Shown here: positions 35,551 to 58,083 of the stretch, in pieces
Position numbering within the stretch: the first letter of the stretch is position 1
Layout of the letters: each line of letters starts with the position of its first letter
Origin: Salvelinus alpinus
Taxonomy: Eukaryota > Chordata > Actinopteri > Salmoniformes > Salmonidae
Assembly (NCBI RefSeq): GCF_045679555.1
Contig: NC_092115.1
Coordinates: forward strand, 38,949,228 to 39,013,227
Length of the DNA: 64,000 nucleotides
Direction of reading: 5' to 3'
Notes under the pieces: model-generated
Told to the model about the DNA's origin: nothing
The model's input: the letters and a program-made list of their open reading frames with translations, nothing else
Databases searched by the model: none
Translations under genes and position numbers: made by a program

Positions 35551-35595
35551 CCCGGAGCCTCCAGAGACTCCCTCCTGTTGTCTTTACAACTGATA

Positions 35596-36100
35596 TTCAA
35601 CACAACAACAGTACATTAATGTATTGTTTTGGAATGAATATAACATGCTGCACTAAATGCATATGTCTATAACACAGTGCCCCTCCAAAATGACACATTT
35701 GGTTAGTAGAGACCCTACTGAGCATTTCCCACCCCACATTAGCTGAGACAGGTAGAAAAGCTATCTCTACAAGCCAATATGTTTCCCATTTACAGTCTAT
35801 TACAGTGTATTGCATTGGGGGCCATGGAAGGGTCGGTATCAAAAGCCAGCAGACCCTACTGAGTATTTTCCACCAGGTAGAAAAGTTCTCTCTACAGCTC
35901 AATATTCTCAACATACCAGTGTCAACATTCTTTTCATTATTGGTATAAACACATTTTTAAACCATATTTTTTATTTGTTTTCATAGATGACTCGTATTTT
36001 TTGTTGTCACAATAGAAATGCCCATTGATTAAAATTATATATTTTGAATGATTTATCCACATTCCCACAATGTTGTGAAATGCGGGCTTTTATTTTGAAG
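35596..36100. other. Upstream flank of tlk1 with a degenerate direct repeat
   Basis: AGACCCTACTGAG..TTTCCACC and AGGTAGAAAAG..TCTCTACA words occur twice (about 35709-35775 and 35852-35900). No gene. Confidence 0.5.
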
Positions 36101-36404
36101 GTTTCCTCATTACCATATGAAAGTGACGTCATTGTTTGTGCTGCTGGCAGAATACTAGTGGGTACTAGTGACTGTGAAGCCGTTTTCGGGAACTGATGCT
36201 GACAGCCGCGCGATCGATGCAAAGGTTACATTTTATCCTAGCATATTACTACCCTGCTGAAAAATATATGTTTACAAAATGTGCAAAATTAGATTGACTG
36301 CTGTGGCTATGTAGCAGGTGGCTGCTGGTGTATGCAAGTTTGGGTTTTCGGATTTACACGGATGCCCGTGTGTCTGCTTGATCTCTAGCTTGTAAAGTGG
36401 CTTA
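36101..36404 (+). promoter_or_regulatory. tlk1: Probable tlk1 promoter and 5' UTR, with CRE
   Basis: A perfect palindromic CRE/ATF site TGACGTCA lies at 36124-36131, and a CpG cluster (GCCGCGCGATCGATG) near 36205-36220. No TATA box is evident, as is usual for a widely expressed gene. An in-frame TAA at 36393-36395 shows that coding starts at 36405. The transcription start cannot be placed from sequence alone. Confidence 0.5.
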
Positions 36405-48448
<12,044 letters not shown>

Positions 48449-50445
48449 CGGGCTGATGAACATGACTGACAGGCCCGCTGGCCAATCCTGGAGCAGAATT
48501 GATCCGAATATGGGGAGTGGCGTTGGGTATTCTAAATCGCCCGGCCACTGTAAAAGGATCAGGAACGTGAATTTGTTTGGCTGAATAGAATGAAATGGAT
48601 TGCACGTTGTGAGACGGGGAAAGATGGAAAGAAAGAGAGGGGGGGGGGGTGGAAGTGGATACACTTTCCACGTTGCCAAGTAGCTTTGAAGAAACGTTAC
48701 TGTGTTGTGATCTTGAACGTGAACCTAGTTTTGAGAGAGAGAGGTGAGAAAGTTCTACCCATTGTGCATGCCATTGGACAGGCTGTGCCTGTTGCCGTGA
48801 GGACCTAATAGAGTGGGGCTAGGCCACATCCCTTGCTTGTGCTGGACTGGGCTTTTATTGGTAGAGAGGGAAACCATAAACAAACAAAAAAAGCAACAGA
48901 TGTTAATTGGAATCCCCTCCAGCAACATTTTAAACAGCCTCTCTGCAAGGGACAGAATCCCATTCCCAAATAGACCCCTAGCCTCTACTATAGAAGGTAG
49001 AGGTACATTTGGGATGTGGGGCTTAAGTCTCCAAAGCAGATCAGTTGGTTTCACTGACCCATGTTAAATCCTACCATTGGACTAAATTGCACTCGAGATG
49101 ATTTGGTTTCATGGACATAGCTTCTTGAAATAGTCCTGGACTTAACTAAGCTTCAGTCTCCGACTGTTGGCCAGAAGTATGCCATCTATGTTCATGAAGT
49201 CACGTTTTTAGATCTTGAATCAATAATGAAACCTACTCCTGGATGAATATAATCTGGCTGTGTGAAAGAGGTTGGTTTTGGCGTGTTCCGGTCCTCCATG
49301 GATCCATCCCTCAATGTGGTGAGTGTTAGGCTTGTTCAGGCAGTGAAGTCTGTTTTGTCAGAACAAAACGTCACCATATGAGGATCAACTGTATCGTAAA
49401 GATTGATGTTTCCATACAGGAATCATCTGGGGAAATTCAATGTACATTTCATGTAGGAGTGACATATCTGCAATCTGTCCGTACAGAGGGTCAACACACA
49501 GGATTTACTGAACTTTCACCAGTGCCCGTTTGCACCTGTTGTTTTCACAAAGAAATAAAACGACAAATGCCTAGAAACATGAAATTATCTAACCAAATTT
49601 TTTTTGTAATTTTATCGTTCTCTTATTCTTTGTTTTACCTTCTGTTCACCCTTAATGTTTTATATTATCTGTGGGAAATAACAGGTGCAAACTTTGAGCA
49701 CATGCAATGGTCTAGTAAGTCCGACCGTTGGTTTCCTCGCGTCTCCTCGTTTGTGCTCCGAAAGGCATTTTTTTGCTGCTATATAGATGTCGCTTGTAGT
49801 TAGTTAAAATCTGTATGATCTGCCTCAGGTACAGATAGTGCAGACCTGTGTGAAGCGGAACACTCTAGGGCCCCTGAAGTGTATAGCCTACTCTTCAGGG
49901 GCCCTATGAAGTGCTTCTGTATGCCAGGTGAACCAATAACTTTTAACTGTTTTACGACCGCAATGTTTATAGTCTGGAAACCATGTGTCATATATAAAGT
50001 TGTATGAAACTGTTCATGTGTGAAGGAAAAGCCCAGGTTGATCAGGCTCTGTTCTGTTCAGTAACACTTTGCTTGAACCTCAGTCATAAGGCCTGCGTAA
50101 CACAGTCATAACACTGACATATGAGGTGTCATAATGAGTTATTACAGCTGGTTTTAGTCTATGGTATGGCACAGTCATATTGGTCATCTACCGAATGTAA
50201 AGTGCTTTAAGTAAAGTGTTATCTAGTATTCTTTATATTGGAAGACTGTGGGGAGCTTTCAACAGACAACACTTATGTTACAAAAGGGGTTTATATTGAA
50301 CATCATGGCAGACTAACAGAGGAGCCCCGCAGATCAACGCCATGTACTGTAAACTGGTTTTATCACTGTCTTATACACACAGCACAGATACATGTCAAAA
50401 TTGAAGGGAGGCAATGTCAGGTCCTGTCATTCATATGCAATAAAG
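48449..50445 (+). other. tlk1: tlk1 3' UTR (probable)
   Basis: AATAAA signals lie at 49554-49559 and 50439-50444; use of the second gives a 3' UTR of about 2 kb. It holds no large transposon, unlike most of the window, which suggests constraint. A perfect 14-bp hairpin is at 49866-49906. The short open frames here have no homology I recognise. Confidence 0.6.
49866..49906 (+). other. 14-bp perfect stem-loop in tlk1 3' UTR region
   Basis: TAGGGCCCCTGAAG (49866-49879) and CTTCAGGGGCCCTA (49893-49906) are exact reverse complements around a 13-nt loop. Confidence 0.85.
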
Positions 50446-50663
50446 ATTGCCTTACAAGTCCAACCAAGGCCACCTTTGGTTTGTGCATATAATATCTCTC
50501 ACTCAACACACACGTTTATGTATAACTAGGGCCAGGAGTTCTTCCGGACCCAAGGTCAGATAGTTGTCAGTTATACCTGAGGAGAGAATGGCAGACAGAT
50601 GCCATTTGTCAAAAGGCTGAGAGACTGAAAAGGGCTTCACCATGTTGCAATCCACCCTCTATC

Positions 50664-50907
50664 CCATTGCTGGCTTGCTTCTGAGGGTAAGCAGGGTTGG
50701 TCCCTGGATGGGAGACCAGGTGCTGCTGGAAGTGGTGTTGGAGGGCCAGTAGGAGGCACCCTTTCCTCTGCTCTAAAAACAAATATCCCATTGTCCCAGG
50801 GCAGTAATTGGGGACATTGCCCTGTGTAGGGTGCCGTCTTTTGGATGGAACGTTAAACTGGTGTCCTGACTTTCTGTGTTCACTAAAGATCCCATGGCAC
50901 TTATCGT

Positions 50908-50941
<34 letters not shown>

Positions 50942-51084
50942 CATTCCCAAACTGGACCCCATACCATGACGGTCATCCCCAGCTTACAATTGGCTCATTC
51001 ATCCCCCCTCTCCCCTGTAACTATTCACCAGGTTATTACTGTAAATTATAATGTCTTCTCAGTCAACTTACCTCGTAAAATAAA
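50664..51084 (+). mobile_element. 5S-rRNA-derived SINE (SINE3-like)
   Basis: The head contains GGTAAGCAGGGTTGGTC and CTGGATGGGAGACCAGGTGC, the A-box/C-box region of 5S rRNA. The body has CATTGCCCTGTGTAGGGTGC and AAAGATCCCATGGCACTTAT, and the tail CAGTCAACTTACCTCGTAAA. It is not a functional 5S gene because only the promoter half is 5S-like. Confidence 0.88.
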
Positions 51085-51093
51085 AATACCCTC

Positions 51094-51240
51094 GTCAAAT
51101 CTAATTCAACGTTTGTCACGTACCGAATACAACAGGTGTTGACTTTTTATTTATTTTACCAGGGAAGACATTGAGATCTAGGTCTCTTTTTCAAGTGTGT
51201 CCTGCACAATACAGCACAAATATACACATTGTACACAAAA
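51094..51240 (-). repeat. LINE 3'-tail remnants
   Basis: TTTGTCACGTACCGAATACA and ACAGGTGTTG match the inverted 3' tail of the RSg-1-type LINE. They are followed by TTTACCAGGGAAGACATTGA, the tail of another retroposon. Confidence 0.6.
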
Positions 51241-51254
51241 TATACATATATATA

Positions 51255-52787
51255 CATGCATTCGGAAAGTATTCAGACCCCTTGACCTTTTCTACATTTT
51301 GTTAGGTTCCAGCCTCATTCAAAAATTCATTAAATTGTTTTTTTCCCTCATCAATCTACACACAATACCCCATAATGACAAAGCAAAAAACTTTTTTTTT
51401 GAAATTGTAGCTAATTTATTAAAAATAAAGAACTGAAATATCACATTTACATAAATATTCAGACCCTTTACTTTGTTGAAGCACCTTTGGCAGCGATCAC
51501 AGCCTCGAGTCTTCTTGGGTATGACGCTACAAGCTTGGCACACCTGTATTTGGGGAGTTTCTCCCATTCTTCTCTGCAGATCCTCTCAAGCTCTGTCGAG
51601 TTGGATGGGGGAACAACACTGAACAGCTATTTTTAGGTTCCTCCAGAGATGTTCGATTGGGTTCAAGTCCGGGCTCTGGCTGCGACACTCAAGGACATTC
51701 CGAGACTTATCCCAAAGCCACTTCTGTGCTGTCTAGGGTTGTTGTCCTATTGGAAGGTGAACCTTTTCCCCAGTCTGAGGTCTTGAGCACTCTGAAGCAG
51801 GTTTTCATCAAGGATCTCTCTACTTTGTTCCGTTCATCTTTCCCTCGATCCTGACTAGTCTCCCAGTACCTGCCCATGAAAAACATCCCCACAGCATGAT
51901 GCTGCCACCACCATGCTTCACCGTAGGGATGGTGCTAGGTTTCCTCCAGACGTGATGCTTGACATTCAGGCCAAAGAGTTCAATCTTGGTTCCATCAGAC
52001 CAGAGAATCTTGTTTCTCATGGTCTGAGAGTCTTTAGGTACCTTTTGGCAAACTCCAAGCGGGCTGTCATGGAAGCCACTACTCAGTAAAAGTCACGTCT
52101 GGCCATTCTACCATAACGGCCTTATTGATGTAGCGCTGCAGAGATGGTTGTCCTTCTGGAAGGTTCTCCGATCTCCACAGAGGAACTCTAGAGCTCTGTC
52201 AGAGTGACAATCCCGATTGCTCAGTTTGGTCGGGCGGCCAGCTCTAGGAACTCTTGGTGGTTCCAAACTTCTTCCATTTAAGAATGATGGAGGCTACTGT
52301 GTTCTTGGAGACCTTCAATGCTAGAGGAATTTTTTTGGTACCCTTCCCCAGATCTGTACCTCGATACAATCCTGTCTCGGCGCTCTACGGACAATTCGTT
52401 CGACCTCATGGCTTGGTTTTTGCTCTGACACGCACTGTCAACTGTGGGACCTTGTATAGACAGGTGTGTGCCTTTCCAAATCATGTCCAATCAATTGAAT
52501 TTACCACATGTGGACTGCAATAAAGTTGTAGAAACGTCTCAAGAATGATCAATGGAAACAAGATGCACCTAAGCTCAATTTCGAGTCTCATAGCAAAGGG
52601 TCTGAATACTTTTGTAAATAAGGTATTTATATATATATATTTTTTTTTACGGTTTTCGCTTCGTCATTATGGGATATTGTGTGTAGATTGCTGAGGATTT
52701 GTATTTAATTAATCCATTTTAGAATTAGGCTGTAATGTAACAAAATGTGGGAAAAGTCAATGGGTCTGAATACTTTCGAACACACTG
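51255..52787 (-). mobile_element. Tc1-like transposon, both ends present, dead transposase
   Basis: The ends CATGCATTCGGAAAGTATTC (left) and GAATACTTTCGAACACACTG (right) are inverted repeats, each beside TA (51253-51254, 52788-52789). The minus-strand transposase relic starts near 52410 (MRSNELSVERRDRIVSRYRS). Its DDE core shows LWSDGTKIELFG (first Asp kept, Glu changed to Gly) and [19 protein letters not shown]. Frameshifts separate the pieces. Confidence 0.88.
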
Positions 52788-52822
52788 TATGTATGTATGT
52801 ATGTATGTATGTATGTATGTAT
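52788..52822. repeat. (GTAT)n microsatellite
   Basis: About eight GTAT units start directly at the Tc1 right terminus, using its TA target. Confidence 0.95.
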
Positions 52823-53175
52823 ACACATTAAAATACAAAAACACAGTCATGGGAAGCACAAGTAAAGCATCACAAATCACCCCCCCCCCCCCCCAAAAAA
52901 AAAAAACGGTTACATTCCTCCATAAACAAGTTCCCAATCAATACTTTACCATGAATTGCTTGCTTAAGAACCCTGCCCAATGATGCAGAGTTAAAAGGAT
53001 TGTTCACCCAACTTACAAAATGACACAGACTGCTTACAGGGAAAGGAAATCAATGTCCAACATATGACAGCAATCCATGCTTTAGTCTAAAACATTAGCA
53101 TTTGGAAATAATGCCAGGGAAACTAAACCAAAGCATGGATTGCTGTCATACCGTGTCCATAGACTTCTTCCAGCA

Positions 53176-53360
53176 GGGGTGTCAACCTCATTCCAAGGAG
53201 GGCCGAGTGTCTGTGGGTTTTTTGTTTTTCCTTTCAATTAAGACAACCAGGTGAGGAGACTTCCTTACTAATCAGTGACCTTAATTCATCAATCAACTAC
53301 AAGGGAGGAGCGAAAACCTGCAAAAACTTGGCCCTCCGTGGAATGAGTTTGACGTGGCTT
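53176..53360. mobile_element. hAT MITE (CAGGGGTGTCAA family), altered right end
   Basis: Left end CAGGGGTGTCAACCTCATTC with GGAGGGCCGAGTGTCTG. Right part GGCCCTCCGTGGAATGAGTT ends TTGACGTGGCTT instead of the expected inverse of the left terminus. Confidence 0.75.
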
Positions 53361-53374
53361 GAGTTTGACGTGGC

Positions 53375-53520
53375 TTGTTGATCATTGCTCGACAGCCATT
53401 TTCAAGTCTTGCCATCAGTTTTCAAGTCAAAACTGTAACTAGGCCACTCAGGAACATTCAATGTCATCTTGGTAAGCAACTCCAGTGTATATTTGGCCTT
53501 TTGTTTTAGGTTATTGTCCT
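53375..53520. repeat. 146-bp duplicated Tc1 segment
   Basis: It is nearly identical to 59524-59669, differing at a few sites (CTTGCCATCAG versus CTAGCCATCGA). It lies between copies of GGAATGAGTTTGACGTGGCT (53340-53360 and 53521-53541). Confidence 0.93.
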
Positions 53521-54904
53521 GGAATGAGTTTGACGTGGCTTATAGGGTAAGGAAACCAATATGTAATTTTGTAATTTGGGTGAACTATCCCCTTAAGAAT
53601 AAGACAAATGTAATAGAAACATAAAATACACAAGAATGAAGCTATATACAGGGAGTACCAGTACCAAATCACTGCAGGGGTAAAAGGTATTTAAGGTATA
53701 TCTGTACAGTGCCTTCAGAAGGTACAGTATTCACACCCCTTGACTTTTTCCACATTTTGTTGTGATACAAAGTGGGATTAATTTTTTTGTTGTCAATGAT
53801 CTACACAAAATACACTGTAATGTAAATGTTTATTTATTTAATGGAAAATAAAACTAATGCACTATATATACAAAAGTATTGGGACACCCTTTCAAATTAG
53901 TGGATTTGGCAGTTTTAGCCACACCCTTTGCTGACGGGTGTATAAAACTGAGCACACAGCCATGCAATCTCCAAAGACAAACATTGGCAGTAGAATGGCC
54001 TTAATGAAGAGCTCAGTGACTTTCAATGTGGCACCATCATAGGATGCCACCTTTCCAACAAGTCAGTTTGTCAAATTTCTGCCCTGCTAGAGCTGCCCCG
54101 GTCAACTGTAAGTGCTGTTATTGTGAATTGGAAACGTAAAAGAGCAACAATGGCTCAGTGGCAGGCCACACAAGCTCACAGAATGGAACTGCAGAGTGCT
54201 GAAGCTTGTAGGGCGTAAAAATTGTCTGTCCTCCACTGCAACACTCACTACCGAGTTCCAAATTGCCTCCAGTAACAACTTCAGCACAATAACTGTTTGT
54301 TGGGAGCTATATGAAATGGGTTTCCATGGCAGAGCAGCCACACACAAGCCTAAGATCACCATGCGCAATGTCAAATGTCAGAGTCAAATCAAAGTTTATT
54401 TGTCACGTGCGCCGAATACAACAGGTAAGGTAGACCTTACAGTGAAATGCTTACTTACAGGCTCTAACCAATAGTGCCAAAGAAAGGTATGTGTGTGTGT
54501 GTGTAGGTAAGTAAAGAAATAAAACAACAGTAAAAAGACATTTGAAAATAACAGTAGCAAGGCTATATACAGACATCGGTTAGTCAGGCTTATTGAGGTA
54601 GTATGTACATGTAGGTATGGTTAAAGTGACAATGCATATATGATGAACAGAGAGTAGCAGTAGCGTAAAAAGAGGGGTTGGCGGGTGGTGGGACACAATG
54701 CAGATGGTTGGCCGGGCCAATTGAGGTAGTATGTACATGAATGTATAGTTAAAGTCACTATGCATATATGATACACAGAGAGTAGCAGCAGTGTAAAAGA
54801 GGGGTTGGGGGGGCACACAATTCAAATAGTCTGGGTAACCATTTGGTTACCTGTTCAGGAGTCTTATGGCTTGGGGGTAAAAACTGTTGAGTAGCGTTTT
54901 TGTC

Positions 54905-56140
54905 CTAGACTTGGCACTCCGGTACCGCTCGCCATGCGGTAGTAGAGAACAGTCTATGACTGGGGTGGCTGGGGTATTTGACCATTTTTAGAGCCTTCCT
55001 CTGACACCGCCTGGTGTAGAGGTCCTGGATGGCAGGCAGCTTTGCCCCAGTGGTGTACTCGGCCGTACGCACTACCCTCTGAAGTGCCTTGTGGTCGGAG
55101 GCCGAGCAATTGCCGTACCAGGCAGTGATGCAACCGGTCTGGATGCTCTCGATGTTGCAGCTGTAGAACCTTTTGAGGATCTCAGGACCCATGCCAAATC
55201 TTTTTAGTTTCCTGAGGGGGAATAGGCTTTGTCGTGCCCTCTTCACGACTGTCTTGGTATGTTTGGACCATTCTAGTTTGTTGTTGATGTGGACACCAAG
55301 GAACTTGAAGCTCTCAACCTGCTCCACTACAGCCCTGTCGATGAGAATGGGGGCGTGCTCGGTGCTCCTTTTCCTGAAGTCCACAATCATCTCCTTAGTC
55401 TTGGTTACGTTGAGGGATAGTTTGTTATTCTGGCACCACCCGGCCAGGTCTCTGACCTCCTCCCTATAGGCTGTCTCGTCGTTGTCGGTGATCAGGCCTA
55501 CCACTGTTGTGTCGTCTGCAAACGTAATGATGGTGTTGGAGTTGTGCTTGGCCATGCAGTCGTGGGTGAACAGGGAGTACAGGAGGGGACTGAGCACGCA
55601 CCCCTGGGGAGCTCCAGTGTTGAGGATCAGCGTGGCAGATGTGTTGCTACCTACCCTCACCACCTGGGGGCGGCCCATCAGGAAGTCCAGGATCCAGTTG
55701 CAGAGGGAGGTGTTTAGTCCCAGGTTCCTTAGCTTAGTGATGAGCTTTGAGGGTACTATGGTGTTGAACGCTGAGCTGTAGTCAATGAATAGCATTCTCA
55801 CATAGGTGTTCCTTTTGTCCAGGTGGGAAAGGGTGGTGTGGAGTGCAATAGAGATTGCATCATCTGTGGATCTGTTTGGGCGGTATGCAAATTGGAGGGG
55901 GTCTAGGGTTTCTGGGATAATGGTGTTGATGTGAGCCTTTACCAGCCTTTCAAAGCACTTCATGGCTACGGACGTGAGTGCTACGGGTCTGTAGTCATTT
56001 AGGCAGGTTGCCTTTGTGTTCTTGGGCACAGGGACTATGGTGGTCTGCTTGAAACAAGTTGGTATTACAGACTCAATCAGGGACATGTTGAAAATGTCAG
56101 TGAAGACACCTGCCAGTTGGTCAGCACATGCCCGGAGCAC
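54905..56140 (-). pseudogene. LINE reverse transcriptase, 411-codon open frame
   Basis: RNA-templated DNA polymerase of a non-LTR element. It covers RT motifs from [20 protein letters not shown] through FADD and on to the C-terminal [20 protein letters not shown] and [12 protein letters not shown]. It is open, but the full ORF2 is interrupted upstream by a frameshift near 56190 and by Tc1 C, and the endonuclease start is missing, so I treat it as non-functional. Confidence 0.85.
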
Positions 56141-56478
56141 ACGTCCTGGTAATCCGTCTGGCCCCGCAGCCTTGTGTATGTTGACATGTTTAAGGTCTTA
56201 CTCACGTCGGCTACGGAGAGAGTGATCACACAGTCGTCTGGAACAGCTGATGCTCTCATGCATGCCTCAGTGTTGCTTGCCTCGAAGTGATCATAGAAGT
56301 GATTTAGCTCGTCTGGTAGGCTCGTGTCACTGGGCAGCTGGCGGCTGTGCTTTCCTTTGTAATCTGTAATAGTTTGCCAGCCCTGCCACATCCGACGAGC
56401 GTCGGAGCCGGTGTAGTATGATTCAATCTTAGCCTTGTATTGACGCTTTGCCTGTTTGATGGTTCGTCGCAGGGCATA

Positions 56479-58083
56479 CAGTGAGGGAAAAAAGTATTTG
56501 ATCCCCTGCTGATTTTGTACGTTTGCCCACTGACAAAGAAATGATCAGTCTATAATTTTAATGGTAGGTTTATTTGAACAGTGAGAGACAGAATATCAAC
56601 AAAAAAATCCAGAAAAACGCATGTCAAAAATGTTATGAATTGATTTGCATTTTAATGAGGGAAATAAGTATTTGACCCCTCTGCAAAACATGACTTAGTA
56701 CTTGGTGGCAAAACCCTTGTTGGCAATCACAGAGGTCAGACGTTTCTTGTAGTTTTCCACCAGGTTTGCACACATCTCAGGAGGGATTTTGTCCCACTCC
56801 TCTTTGCAGATCTTCTTCAAGTCATTAAGGTTTCGAGGCTGACGTTTGGCAACTCGAACCTTCAGCTCCCTCCACAGATTTTCTATGGGATTAAGGTCTG
56901 GAGACTGGCTAGGCCACTCCAGGACCTTAATGTGCTTCTTCTTGAGCCACTACTTTGTTGCCTTGGCTGTGTGTTTTGGGTCATTGTCATGCTGGAATAC
57001 CCATCCACGACCCATTTTCAATACCCTGGCTGAGGGAAGGAGGTTTTCACCCAAGATTTGACGGTACATGGCCCCGTCCATCGTCCCTTTGATGCGGTGA
57101 AGTTGTCCTGTCCCTTTAGCAGAAAAACACCCCCAAAGCATAATGTTTCCACCTCCATGTTTGACGGTGGGGATGGTTTCTTGGGGTCATAGGCAGCATT
57201 CCTCCTCCTCCAAACACGGCAAGTTGGGTTGATGCCAAAGAACTCCATTTTGGTCTCATCTGACCACAACACGTTCACCCAGTTGTCCTCTGAATCATTC
57301 AGATGTTCATTGGCAAACTTCAGACGGGCATGTATATGTGCTTTCTTGAGCAGGGGGACCTTGCGGGCGCTGCAGGATTTCAGTCCTTCACGGCATAGTG
57401 TGTTACCAATTGTTTTCTTGATGACTATGGTCCCAGCTGCCTTGAGATCATTGACAAGATCCTCCTGTGTAGTTCTGGGCTGATTCCTCACCGTTCTCAT
57501 GATCATTGCAACTCCACGAGGTGAGATCTTGCATGGAGCCCCAGGCTGAGGGAGATTGACAGTTCTTTTGTGTTTCTTCCATTTGCGAATAATCACAGAA
57601 ACTGTTGTCACCTTCTCACCAAGCTGCTTGGCGATGGTCTTGTAGCCCATTCCAGCCTTGTGTAGGTCTACAATCTTGTCCCTGACATCCTTGGAGAGCT
57701 CTTTGGTCTTGGCCATGGTGGAGAGTTTGGAATCTGATTGATTGATTGCTTCTGTGGACAGGTATCTTTTATACAGGTAAGAAACTGAGATTAGGAGCAC
57801 TCCCTTTAAGAGTGTGCTCCTAATCTCCGTTCGTTACCTGTATGAAAGACACCTGGGAGCCAGAAATCTTTTTGATTGAGAAGGGGTCAAATACTTATTT
57901 CCCTCATTAAAATGCAAATCAATTTATAACATTTTTGACATGCATTTTTCTGGATATTTTTGTTGTTATTCTGTCTCTCACTGTTCAAATAAACCTACCA
58001 TTACAATTATAGACTGATAATTTCTTTGTCAGTGGGCAAACGTACAAAATCAGCAGGGGATCAAATACTTTTTTCCCTCACTG
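56479..58083 (-). mobile_element. Tc1-like transposon C (innermost), complete ends
   Basis: Perfect inverted ends CAGTGAGGGAAAAAAGTATT and its inverse, with TA duplications (56477-56478, 58084-58085). The host LINE text GGGCATA | GCTGGATTTC rejoins on removal. An internal palindrome of about 69 bp lies at 57775-57843 (GATTAGGAGCAC and inverse). Confidence 0.96.
56700..57716 (-). pseudogene. Tc1 C transposase, frameshifted
   Basis: The start codon at 57716 opens [20 protein letters not shown], a PAIRED-like N-terminus with two helix-turn-helix parts and an RGVAMIMR linker. The first catalytic Asp is in [14 protein letters not shown] frameshift at KKPSPPSNM (near 57180) moves the rest to another frame, which carries [20 protein letters not shown] and the second Asp in [19 protein letters not shown] at about 56950 and later lesions interrupt the NPIEN Glu region. 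Nearly intact, so a young insertion. Confidence 0.9.

Larger units (their letters stand above)
33701..35595 (+). mobile_element. Non-autonomous LTR element, LTR-internal-LTR-internal array
   Basis: LTR copy 1 (33701-34095) begins TGTCACGCCC and ends CGTGACA. After it come GAACTACCCACCAA and a G-run polypurine tract (about 34138-34146), only 54 bp in all. LTR copy 2 (34150-34520) follows, again followed by GAACTACCCACCAA and about 1.07 kb of proline-rich coding-like sequence ending near 35595 without a third LTR. The two LTRs differ in length and internal words, so they are from different subfamilies. Confidence 0.75.
52993..53596. mobile_element. piggyBac-like MITE with a hAT MITE and filler inside
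   Basis: TTAA at both borders (52993-52996 and 53593-53596). Inverted ends AAGGATTGTTCACCCAA and TTGGGTGAACTATCCCC. It contains an internal 20-bp palindromic pair (53064-53083 and 53130-53149: ATGACAGCAATCCATGCTTT and its inverse), a hAT MITE from 53176, and a duplicated Tc1 segment at 53375. Confidence 0.75.

Noticed and set aside
49378..49803. 141-codon frame downstream of tlk1 as a separate gene
   Set aside because: It lies in the probable tlk1 3' UTR, has no domain, promoter or splice context, and contains an AATAAA signal inside.
50664..50760. 5S rRNA gene
   Set aside because: Only the internal-promoter part is 5S-like and it runs straight into a SINE body; there is no full 5S sequence or terminator.
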